A program made the position numbers and the translations under genes. A model generated the notes under the pieces. The model saw nothing but the letters and a program-made list of their open reading frames with translations. It did no database searches and was not told the DNA's origin. From Candidatus Woesearchaeota archaeon (lineage in GTDB: Archaea; Nanobdellota; Nanobdellia; Woesearchaeales; WJKL01): a DNA stretch of 16,831 bases. Location of the stretch: assembly GCA_019322435.1 (NCBI GenBank), contig JAHWIR010000007.1:1-16831 (forward strand), written 5' to 3'. Shown here piece after piece: positions 1 to 5,036 of this stretch. Each line of letters opens with the position of its first letter. Positions within the stretch are counted from its first letter, which is position 1.

Positions 1-395
1 ACAACAGTAACATTATATGCAGTTACACTTCCAAAATTACTAACTAAGATAGTATAATTCAGGAGTGACCCATTGAATACATGGTCAGGATTGTCTGACT
101 TTGTGATATTTATTTTAGGGATAGGTAAGCATGGTCCTATAATATCTCCATGCTTCAGATGAGCAGACAATGCCTTTTCAGTCACGCATTTGGTCTGTTC
201 AGCAGGAGTTCCTGGCTTGTGGCAGCAGATAATGACCTGGTTTCCAGGGCAGTCAATAGGAGCATATCCAGTCGGGCTATAAGGAGGTTCAAAAGATACA
301 AAGAAGACAGACAGCAAGAGTAATGCAATTACCAAGAAAGATACATCTCTGTTCAATCTGCGCTGATCCACTGATTGCCTTTTATCGATTCTCAT
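1..395 (-). CDS. Membrane-anchored surface protein with DUF11/CARDB-like domain (C-terminus cut off by window)
   Basis: The reading frame opens at the ATG at 395-393 and stays open to the window edge, giving 131 codons. Residues 1-17 are charged and carry several Arg and Lys. Residues 18-34 are a hydrophobic signal/anchor helix (FLVIALLLLSVFFV). A Cys- and Pro-containing segment follows (IDCPGNQVIICC, about 48-59). From about residue 97 there is a pattern typical of DUF11/CARDB Ig-like repeats: NITKSDNPDHVFNGSLLNY, then TILVSNFGSVTAYNVTV. It is probably exported and bound to the cell envelope. Its start overlaps the stop of the AbrB-like gene (ATGA), so the two are probably translated in a coupled way from one promoter. 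The product beyond the edge cannot be seen, so its total size and function are unknown. Confidence 0.8.
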   Translation of the reverse strand, partial: MRIDKRQSVDQRRLNRDVSFLVIALLLLSVFFVSFEPPYSPTGYAPIDCPGNQVIICCHKPGTPAEQTKCVTEKALSAHLKHGDIIGPCLPIPKINITKSDNPDHVFNGSLLNYTILVSNFGSVTAYNVTV

Positions 396-544
396 TTTTT
401 CTTCTTAACAATCTCCTTGATGACCAGATCTCCATCTATATTCATGACAATAAATACTTCAGTGCCCTGTTTCCAGCCTTTAACAGTGATTAAATCTTTA
501 GGAATAGTCAATCTGTACTGCCCTTTATTGTTCTGTATCTTCAT
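392..544 (-). CDS. AbrB/MazE-type swapped-hairpin DNA-binding protein, 50 aa
   Basis: This is a complete 50-residue frame, ATG at 544-542 and TGA at 394-392. The sequence fits the SpoVT-AbrB fold: a short first strand and turn (MKIQNNKGQYRLTIPKDLI), then VKGWKQGTEVFIVM and a final strand (DGDLVIKEI), ending in a Lys cluster. The family dimerises through interleaved hairpins and binds DNA. In archaea, single-domain members of this size are common as transcription regulators or antitoxin-like proteins. No toxin gene adjoins it; its partner is the overlapping surface-protein gene downstream. Two copies of an 8-bp palindrome-containing repeat lie between its promoter and start codon, so autoregulation is plausible but inferred. 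It is short and easily missed. Confidence 0.8.
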   Translation of the reverse strand: MKIQNNKGQYRLTIPKDLITVKGWKQGTEVFIVMNIDGDLVIKEIVKKKK

Positions 545-545
545 T

Positions 546-586
546 TTAGTACTGATTTAATGCTTAATAAGACCTAAATTAGTACT
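546..586. repeat. Two direct copies of TTAGTACT in the abrB-like leader (possible operator)
   Basis: TTAGTACT occurs at 546-553 and again at 579-586, exactly 33 bp apart, about three helical turns. Each contains the palindrome AGTACT. Both lie between the TATA box at 591-600 and the start codon at 544 of the minus-strand regulator. The position suits an operator for a dimeric regulator. The function is inferred. Confidence 0.45.
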
Positions 587-590
587 ATTC

Positions 591-600
591 ATATAAAAAC
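591..600 (-). promoter_or_regulatory. Archaeal TATA box for the abrB-like/surface-protein operon
   Basis: Read on the minus strand the element is GTTTTTATAT, preceded by purine-rich AGAAAG that could serve as BRE. It lies about 50 bp upstream of the start codon, so the transcript should carry a leader of roughly 25 nt containing the TTAGTACT repeats. No clear Shine-Dalgarno site is seen. Confidence 0.5.
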
Positions 601-673
601 CTTTCTATTATCTGCCAAAAAAACCAGAAATCCAAAATCTACAAAGTATATACATTATATGTTTTTTCGTAAA

Positions 674-683
674 CTTTTTAAAG
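674..683 (+). promoter_or_regulatory. TATA box for the orphan gene at 707
   Basis: CTTTTTAAAG with CGTAAA just upstream as a possible BRE. Its centre is about 28 bp before the ATG at 707, so transcription should begin at or next to the start codon (leaderless). The rest of 545-706 is AT-rich and shows no further gene. Confidence 0.55.
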
Positions 684-706
684 AAACATCTGTTTCTGCT
701 TAAAAT

Positions 707-1228
707 ATGGATAAACAAGAAGATTATAAGCAATTGATATTGTATTTGAATAGTGATAATCCTAATGACAGACTAGCAGATCTAAGACCTCATAAAAAAA
801 TCCAAAGAGTTATAGATGAAAGAAAAGAATCTATAGAAGGAAAAATCAAATGGCCTTTTAAAAGAGAAATAGACAATATTTACATAGCAATGTGGAATAT
901 ATTCAAAAACAATTGTATGGATTATTCAGAAAATGATTTAGATGGGTTTGTTGGAAAAGTTGAACAAGAAATGTCTAAAAAAGGTTATACAAAAGTAAAT
1001 GCAATCTCATTAGACGATCAGGAAAACCATAAATATACAGAAGAAGATATATACAAAGCCATATCTTCTCTTTATGCAGAAATTATTTCTATAGAAAGCA
1101 AAGGATCCACAAAAAATATCAACAATGGATATCATAAAAGATTGGGTGCCTGTTTAGATGACACAAAGCGCGATACAGGTTCTAGCACAAATACACCTAG
1201 TACTTATGGTGAATATAGCCAGCATTGA
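707..1228 (+). CDS. Hypothetical protein, 173 aa, probably cytoplasmic
   Basis: I do not recognise this gene. The frame runs from ATG 707 to TGA 1226-1228, and a TATA box at the leaderless distance supports the start. The product has no signal peptide or membrane segment. Residues 1-125 are rich in Lys, Glu and Asp and look mostly helical, with a Trp-containing stretch (KIKWPFKREIDNIYIAMW) around 47-64. The last 45 residues are Gly/Ser/Thr/Asn-rich and probably disordered. The gene stands alone: its upstream neighbour is divergent, and the next gene downstream has its own TATA box. It is probably lineage-specific; no motif points to an activity. Confidence 0.65.
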   Translation: MDKQEDYKQLILYLNSDNPNDRLADLRPHKKIQRVIDERKESIEGKIKWPFKREIDNIYIAMWNIFKNNCMDYSENDLDGFVGKVEQEMSKKGYTKVNAISLDDQENHKYTEEDIYKAISSLYAEIISIESKGSTKNINNGYHKRLGACLDDTKRDTGSSTNTPSTYGEYSQH

Positions 1229-1240
1229 GTAAAAAGTAAC

Positions 1241-1250
1241 CTTTAAATAT
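1241..1250 (+). promoter_or_regulatory. TATA box for the 64-aa protein/methyltransferase operon
   Basis: CTTTAAATAT with AGTAAC upstream as a possible BRE. The centre lies about 28 bp before ATG 1274, again the leaderless spacing. It begins only 13 bp after the stop of the preceding gene. Confidence 0.55.
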
Positions 1251-1273
1251 TACTTCTAAAACTTATTCTTACT

Positions 1274-1468
1274 ATGGGATCAACATATTTTTCAAAGCGT
1301 ATTCCAGAAAGGACACCAGTAAGGAGAGCAAGAGCTAGGCCAAAGACTTTTAAGACAGAAGGAGCTGCAAAAGCATGGGCTGAAAAAAAAGGCCTTAAAG
1401 ATTACAAGATAGTCAATCTAAAAAGTCCTGAAAGCAAAGAAAAAAAGCTTCAAATTGTTTCTAAATGA
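1274..1468 (+). CDS. Small basic protein, 64 aa, upstream partner of the methyltransferase
   Basis: The frame runs from ATG 1274 to TGA 1466-1468. The N-terminal third is strongly basic (FSKRIPERTPVRRARARPK), as in nucleic-acid or ribosome binders. The middle (TFKTEGAAKAWAEKKGLKDY) is probably a helix followed by a strand (KIVNLK), and the tail is Lys-rich. I have no firm family for it; it resembles short conserved hypothetical proteins of DPANN archaea, from memory only. The stop overlaps the ATG of the methyltransferase gene (ATGA), so the two are likely translated in a coupled way. Together with its charge this makes an RNA- or ribosome-related role reasonable, but that is inference. The TATA box upstream supports the start. 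Confidence 0.7.
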   Translation: MGSTYFSKRIPERTPVRRARARPKTFKTEGAAKAWAEKKGLKDYKIVNLKSPESKEKKLQIVSK

Positions 1469-2310
1469 GGGTTTATAACAAGACTGTCAAGCAAAGCATA
1501 ATTCTTGAGCTAATCAAAAAGATAAAGCAGAAAAAAGAACTGGCTAATGTCAATGATTCATTGATAGAAGAAAAGATTCAACAGCTTCTAAAACAAGACA
1601 AAAAACTATTGGCATTCTTCTCAGACGCAGATTTCTTTACTGCAATAAAAAAATCAAAGAACATTGATAGATTAATAAAACCAATAAGAAAAGAGCTTAG
1701 ATTGATGTATGGAGTTTATCAATTAGATAATAAAAAACTAAAATCCCTTGTTGCAAAACTAAAGACAGACAAATCCTTTGCAGTCCACAAAAAGATTCTT
1801 GCATTGCATCTCTCTTCAAAAGAAAGACTAGGTATCTATCCAAAATTCTACAAAGACATCTTCAAGATAACTGGAATCCCAGATTCAATAATAGACATTG
1901 CCTCTGGATTAAATCCATTTTCATATCCATATCTAAAGACAAATCCAAAATATACTGCAATTGAACTAAACAAAAGAGACGCTGGCATAATCAACAGATA
2001 TTTCAAGATAATGAAGATAAAAGGCAAAGCATTGGCATTTGACATAACAAAAAAACCAATCAAACAAAAAGCAGACATTGCATTTGCATTCAAGATATTT
2101 GACTTAATCCCAAACAAAGCTGTTGAAAGAATCATAAGACAATTAAAAGTAAAATATATAATTGCAACATTTCCAACAAAAACAATCTCTAAAAAAAGAA
2201 TGACTTATATCAAAAGAGGCGGCTTCCAAAGGATGCTGAAAAGATTAAAACTTAGTTATAAAAAACTAGAATATTCCAGTGAACTGGTTTATGTTATTAA
2301 GAAAGACTAA
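1465..2310 (+). CDS. ArmA/FmrO-like 16S rRNA methyltransferase homologue
   Basis: The 281-residue protein has the layout of the FmrO/ArmA/Rmt family (SAM-dependent m7G1405 16S rRNA methyltransferases). A helical, Lys-rich N-terminal region of about 110 residues is followed by the family hallmark HLSSKERLGIYPKFYKDIF (115-133; ArmA has HSSTNERVATLNDFY). The SAM-binding motif I is DIASGLNPF (144-152; ArmA DFGCGFNPL). An acidic residue ends motif II (AIEL, E168). The late motifs TFPTKTIS (235-242; ArmA SFPIKSLS) and ELVYV (273-277; ArmA ELVYI) are kept. The length is close to the usual 250-280. Known members methylate the decoding centre of assembled 30S subunits and block aminoglycosides; in an archaeon the role may instead be housekeeping rRNA modification. 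The start overlaps the previous stop. The 3' end overlaps the convergent gene by 4 nt. Confidence 0.8.
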   Translation: MRVYNKTVKQSIILELIKKIKQKKELANVNDSLIEEKIQQLLKQDKKLLAFFSDADFFTAIKKSKNIDRLIKPIRKELRLMYGVYQLDNKKLKSLVAKLKTDKSFAVHKKILALHLSSKERLGIYPKFYKDIFKITGIPDSIIDIASGLNPFSYPYLKTNPKYTAIELNKRDAGIINRYFKIMKIKGKALAFDITKKPIKQKADIAFAFKIFDLIPNKAVERIIRQLKVKYIIATFPTKTISKKRMTYIKRGGFQRMLKRLKLSYKKLEYSSELVYVIKKD

Positions 2311-2801
2311 ACATATTTATTCATCCAAATCATTTCTCCATCTTTTTCATAAGCCAATATAAAATAAAGCATATCCTTGAACATTCTGCCAGGAATAGCA
2401 CCGAAAGGATACCCTGCAATAACAACAGGAATTTCTTCATTCTCTTTGAGATCATCCATATATATTTTAGTCTCTTTTTTCTCTATTTTGTCATCAAACA
2501 AAGGATAAAGGATGTGGTGTTTAAGATTTAAATCATAATCTTCAACTCTGACATCAATTGACTTACTAGTTACAAGGCAACCAGCAAAAATACATAAAGT
2601 CAATCCTATCGAAGAAGCAATAATATCTTGTTTAAGTTGAATAGAAGAAGGATATATTGTTGTTCTTATGTGTTTATTAAATAAAGATTCTTCTCCGGAA
2701 ATCCCTTCATTATGTTTATAATCATTAAATTCACCTTGTATCTTAGATACATATTCATCAATAGACATCTCATCATGAATTTGCTTTTTTTCTCTTCCCA
2801 T
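2307..2801 (-). CDS. Hypothetical protein with one hydrophobic segment, 164 aa
   Basis: I do not recognise this gene. The frame runs from ATG 2801-2799 to TAG at 2309-2307. Residues 1-57 are charged and polar. Residues 60-78 (IIASSIGLTLCIFAGCLVT) form one hydrophobic stretch that could be a membrane helix, although it contains two Cys and several small residues. The remaining 86 residues alternate between charged segments and short strands (IPVVIAGYPFGAIPGRMF) and end in MIWMNKYV. The 3' end overlaps the methyltransferase gene by 4 nt in convergent orientation. A TATA box about 26 bp before the ATG supports the start. It is probably an orphan; no activity can be assigned. Confidence 0.65.
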   Translation of the reverse strand: MGREKKQIHDEMSIDEYVSKIQGEFNDYKHNEGISGEESLFNKHIRTTIYPSSIQLKQDIIASSIGLTLCIFAGCLVTSKSIDVRVEDYDLNLKHHILYPLFDDKIEKKETKIYMDDLKENEEIPVVIAGYPFGAIPGRMFKDMLYFILAYEKDGEMIWMNKYV

Positions 2802-2820
2802 ATTAAAAACATAGAAACAT

Positions 2821-2834
2821 CTTTTTTAAAAAGT
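2821..2834 (-). promoter_or_regulatory. TATA box for the gene at 2801 (minus)
   Basis: On the minus strand the element reads ACTTTTTAAAAAAG, centred about 26 bp before the ATG. It implies a leaderless transcript. It sits in the 43-bp gap behind the stop codon of the membrane-protein gene. Confidence 0.5.
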
Positions 2835-2844
2835 TTATTGTAAT

Positions 2845-3384
2845 CTAAGCCAATCTTTTCTTAACAGCTTGAAATCCATAAGCAACAATCCCGCCGCTAA
2901 CAGCAGTAACCAGCTGCATAACACCCATTGCAGTCAAGAACATGATAGGAACTAATCCTAATTTATACAGCAATAAAGCACTCAAAAACAGGAATCCGGA
3001 TTTTACTCCAGCTCCAACAGCCAATGTCAAAAAATAATTCATCTTCAACCGAAGCTTCAGCCATTTGAATGCATAGACTAATACAGCATTCCCAACCCAG
3101 ATAAACGGAATCATGTAAACAAGAAATATTGTAAAACCGCCAAAAATCAACCCTCTTGACAAGACTCCAAGTGAAGGAGCAATAATCACAGGCAGTAATT
3201 TATATCCTTTCAGATTCAATGCACTTACAATAAGCATTGTATTGACCATAACTCCAACAAATATCTGTGGATGCCCAACTAACAATGGAAGGAAAAAACT
3301 GACAGCAGTATAGACAACCATCTCAACATACTGATGAGCATTGCTCAATATATAATCCTGCAGATTAACTAATCTATTTTCCAT
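2845..3384 (-). CDS. Polytopic membrane protein divergent from the hydrogenase operon, 179 aa
   Basis: This is a very hydrophobic protein with about six membrane segments (in the 179-aa numbering roughly 20-36, 39-56, 61-78, 82-105, 116-141, 145-173). Conserved-looking features are a long hydrophobic turn with LLPVIIAPSLGVLSRG, then MIPFIWVGNAVLVYAF, and a Lys/Arg-rich C-terminus. The size and Gly-rich helices recall ECF-transporter S-components. From memory it also resembles small bacterial membrane proteins loosely annotated 'iron hydrogenase', but I cannot confirm that. An ATG six bases further upstream (3390) is possible. I chose 3384 because it sits about 26 bp from the TATA box, the spacing of the other leaderless genes here. 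Its 5' end faces hydC across about 105 bp, which suggests related regulation or function. Confidence 0.7.
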   Translation of the reverse strand: MENRLVNLQDYILSNAHQYVEMVVYTAVSFFLPLLVGHPQIFVGVMVNTMLIVSALNLKGYKLLPVIIAPSLGVLSRGLIFGGFTIFLVYMIPFIWVGNAVLVYAFKWLKLRLKMNYFLTLAVGAGVKSGFLFLSALLLYKLGLVPIMFLTAMGVMQLVTAVSGGIVAYGFQAVKKRLA

Positions 3385-3404
3385 AACCATCTTTATAACG
3401 AACC

Positions 3405-3416
3405 CCTATATATAGG
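3405..3416 (-). promoter_or_regulatory. Palindromic TATA box for the membrane-protein gene
   Basis: CCTATATATAGG is a perfect 12-bp palindrome. On the minus strand it lies 26 bp from ATG 3384 and is preceded by AAAACC as a BRE-like element. Its symmetry means it could in principle also fire rightward. Next to it, GGTTT (3415-3419) and AAACC (3429-3433) form an inverted repeat. Confidence 0.5.
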
Positions 3417-3438
3417 TTTTGGTAATTTAAACCGCAAC

Positions 3439-3479
3439 TTATTTATAGAACTTCTCTCTAAATTCATCTAAAAAGGGGT
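3439..3479 (+). promoter_or_regulatory. Promoter and ribosome-binding site of the hydCBA-gapA-pgk operon
   Basis: TTATTTATA (3439-3447) fits an archaeal TATA box, with ACCGCAAC upstream as a possible BRE. Transcription should start near 3468-3472, leaving a leader of about 20 nt. This leader holds GGGGTG (3475-3480 within AAAAGGGGTG), a good match to the archaeal anti-Shine-Dalgarno sequence, about 9 nt before ATG 3490. This site decides the start: the in-frame GTG at 3478 lies within the ribosome-binding site itself. Confidence 0.55.
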
Positions 3480-3489
3480 GCATAGAGTA

Positions 3490-3897
3490 ATGTCTTTTAT
3501 ACTACTGAATGAACTGAGAAAGATACAGAAGAAAGAAGGCTATATTTCTGAAAAAGCTATCAGAAAACTGAACAAAAAAACAGGCATACCTCTATCAAAA
3601 ATATATGGAACAGCCACTTTCTATGCAATGCTGCACACCCAGCCGCAGGGAAAATACATTATCGAGATCTGCAATTCTCCATCATGCTATCTGAACAACT
3701 CAATAAACATAATAAAATATTTAGTAAAAAAATTAGGAATAAAATCAGGCCAGACAACAAGCAACAAGAAATTCTCATTGCACATCTGCTCATGCATCGG
3801 CTGCTGCAACAAGCCGCCTGCAATGCTTCTAAATGGCAAGCCCCATACAAACCTAACAAAAGAAAAGATTGATGCAATACTAAAACAATGCAAATAA
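3490..3897 (+). CDS. hydC: [FeFe]-hydrogenase subunit HydC (NuoE-like [2Fe-2S] thioredoxin-fold protein)
   Basis: This 135-residue protein belongs to the NuoE/HydC family, whose thioredoxin-like [2Fe-2S] domain passes electrons between the flavin subunit and the hydrogenase. After an N-terminal helical domain with the family segment GIPLSKIYGTATFYAM (32-47), the cluster ligands appear as Cys61-x4-Cys66 (CNSPSC) and Cys102-x3-Cys106 (CIGCC). Extra cysteines at 100 and 105 crowd the second motif. At 135 residues it is slightly shorter than bacterial members of roughly 150-165, with no C-terminal additions. It is the first gene of the five-gene operon and overlaps hydB by 10 nt. The ATG at 3490 is preferred over the GTG at 3478 because of the Shine-Dalgarno site. 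It should be cytoplasmic and complexed with HydA and HydB. Confidence 0.88.
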   Translation: MSFILLNELRKIQKKEGYISEKAIRKLNKKTGIPLSKIYGTATFYAMLHTQPQGKYIIEICNSPSCYLNNSINIIKYLVKKLGIKSGQTTSNKKFSLHICSCIGCCNKPPAMLLNGKPHTNLTKEKIDAILKQCK

Positions 3898-5036
3898 CAG
3901 ATAAAACATTAGGAAAAGCATTTGCAAAAGCAAAAAGATTAGGTCCAAGAGCAACAATCCAGCTTCTAAAAGAAAAAGCATTGTTAGGAAGAGGAGGAGC
4001 TAATTTTCCAATAGCAACAAAATGGGAGATGGTCCTGAACCAGCAAGAAGGTACCCAGACGACGAAGGAGTCTGACTCTTCGAACGAAAAATATGTTGTT
4101 GCAAATGCAGATGAAGGAGAGCAAGGAACTTTCAAGGACAAGTTTATCCTAAGAAAAAATCCAGAAAACATCATTGAAGGACTGTTGATAGCTGCTTTTG
4201 TAATCAATGCAAAAAAAGCCTTCATCTACTTAAGAGGAGAATACGCATACCTGCTTCCAAAATTAAACAGGGCAATAAAGACAATAAAGCAAAAGACAAG
4301 ATCAAAGACAGAGATTGAAGTAATTGTAGGCCAGGGAGCCTATATCTGCGGAGAAGAGACAGCTATAATGCATTCAATAGAAGGAGAAAGAGGACAGCCA
4401 ACCCAACGTCCTCCATATCCAACAGAAAAAGGAGTCTATGGCAAGCCAACCATCCTCAACAACGTAGGAACATTAGCAGAAGTTCCATTGGCAATCTCCT
4501 ATAAAGACTACAATCCAAATCTAAGGCTTCATTGTATATCTGGAAACGTCACCAAGCCAGGAGTCTATGAGCTTCCATTAGGAACAACATTAGGAGATTT
4601 GATGAAACTGGCAAAGCCAAAATATAATATCAAAGCTGTTTACTTTGGCTGCTTTGGAGGATGCGCTCCTTACAGCCCAGAATTAAAATTAGCTCCAGAT
4701 GAAGTTTGCGGAAAAGACTGTATCCTAGGAGCATTAACAGTCATTGCTGTTGATGAAAAACATTCTATTGTAGACATGGCCACGAACATCGCAAAGTTCT
4801 ATGAATTTGAATCCTGCGGAAAATGCACTCCTTGCAGGGAAGGAACAATGCGGGTTCTTGGCTTATTAGAGACAATCTCATTAGGCAAAGCAACAAAAAA
4901 AGACCTTAACACCTTAAAAGAATTAGCAGAAGTTATCAAAGAAACATCTCTATGCGGCTTAGGCCAAACAGCAACATCTCATGTACTGACTGCATTAAAA
5001 CATTTCAGAAAAGAATTCGAGGCAAAATGCAAATAA
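3888..5036 (+). CDS. hydB: [FeFe]-hydrogenase NAD(H)-binding flavoprotein subunit HydB (NuoF-like, minimal form)
   Basis: This 382-residue protein is the NuoF/HydB flavin subunit, where FMN exchanges electrons with NAD(H). The nucleotide/FMN motifs are GRGGANFPIATKW (34-46), NADEGEQGTFKDKF (73-86) and YICGEETAIMHSIEG (152-166). An SLBB-like segment follows (about 213-250). The [4Fe-4S] ligands are Cys310, Cys313, Cys316 (SCGKCTPCREGT) and Cys356 (SLCGLG). Bifurcating bacterial HydB is usually about 550-630 residues, with an N-terminal [2Fe-2S] thioredoxin-like domain and a C-terminal two-cluster ferredoxin domain. Both are absent here. A polar insertion of about 14 residues (51-66) separates the flavin motif from VVANADEG. 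The gene overlaps hydC and hydA by 10 nt each. It should act in the HydABC complex; a Nuo-only role is unlikely because hydA follows. Confidence 0.9.
   Translation: MQITDKTLGKAFAKAKRLGPRATIQLLKEKALLGRGGANFPIATKWEMVLNQQEGTQTTKESDSSNEKYVVANADEGEQGTFKDKFILRKNPENIIEGLLIAAFVINAKKAFIYLRGEYAYLLPKLNRAIKTIKQKTRSKTEIEVIVGQGAYICGEETAIMHSIEGERGQPTQRPPYPTEKGVYGKPTILNNVGTLAEVPLAISYKDYNPNLRLHCISGNVTKPGVYELPLGTTLGDLMKLAKPKYNIKAVYFGCFGGCAPYSPELKLAPDEVCGKDCILGALTVIAVDEKHSIVDMATNIAKFYEFESCGKCTPCREGTMRVLGLLETISLGKATKKDLNTLKELAEVIKETSLCGLGQTATSHVLTALKHFRKEFEAKCK

Noticed and set aside
375..560. Plus-strand 61-aa open frame
   Set aside because: It is antisense to the AbrB-like gene, whose minus-strand protein fits a known fold and overlaps its neighbour properly. 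The plus frame has no plausible protein features.
3478..3489. GTG start for HydC
   Set aside because: The GTG overlaps the GGGGTG ribosome-binding site that is correctly spaced for ATG 3490.
3659..4225. Minus-strand 188-aa open frame across hydC and hydB
   Set aside because: It is a shadow of two well-supported overlapping genes. Its Cys/Leu-rich sequence is what antisense of this codon usage produces, and no promoter is seen.
4952..5026. N-terminal extension of HydA from ATG 4952
   Set aside because: It would lie wholly inside hydB in another frame and add residues with no family counterpart. The ATG at 5027 has a Shine-Dalgarno site and begins the [2Fe-2S] domain.
3888..5036. Complex I (NuoEF) instead of a hydrogenase module
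   Set aside because: No other Nuo genes are present and a complete [FeFe]-hydrogenase gene overlaps directly, so HydB/HydC is the better reading.
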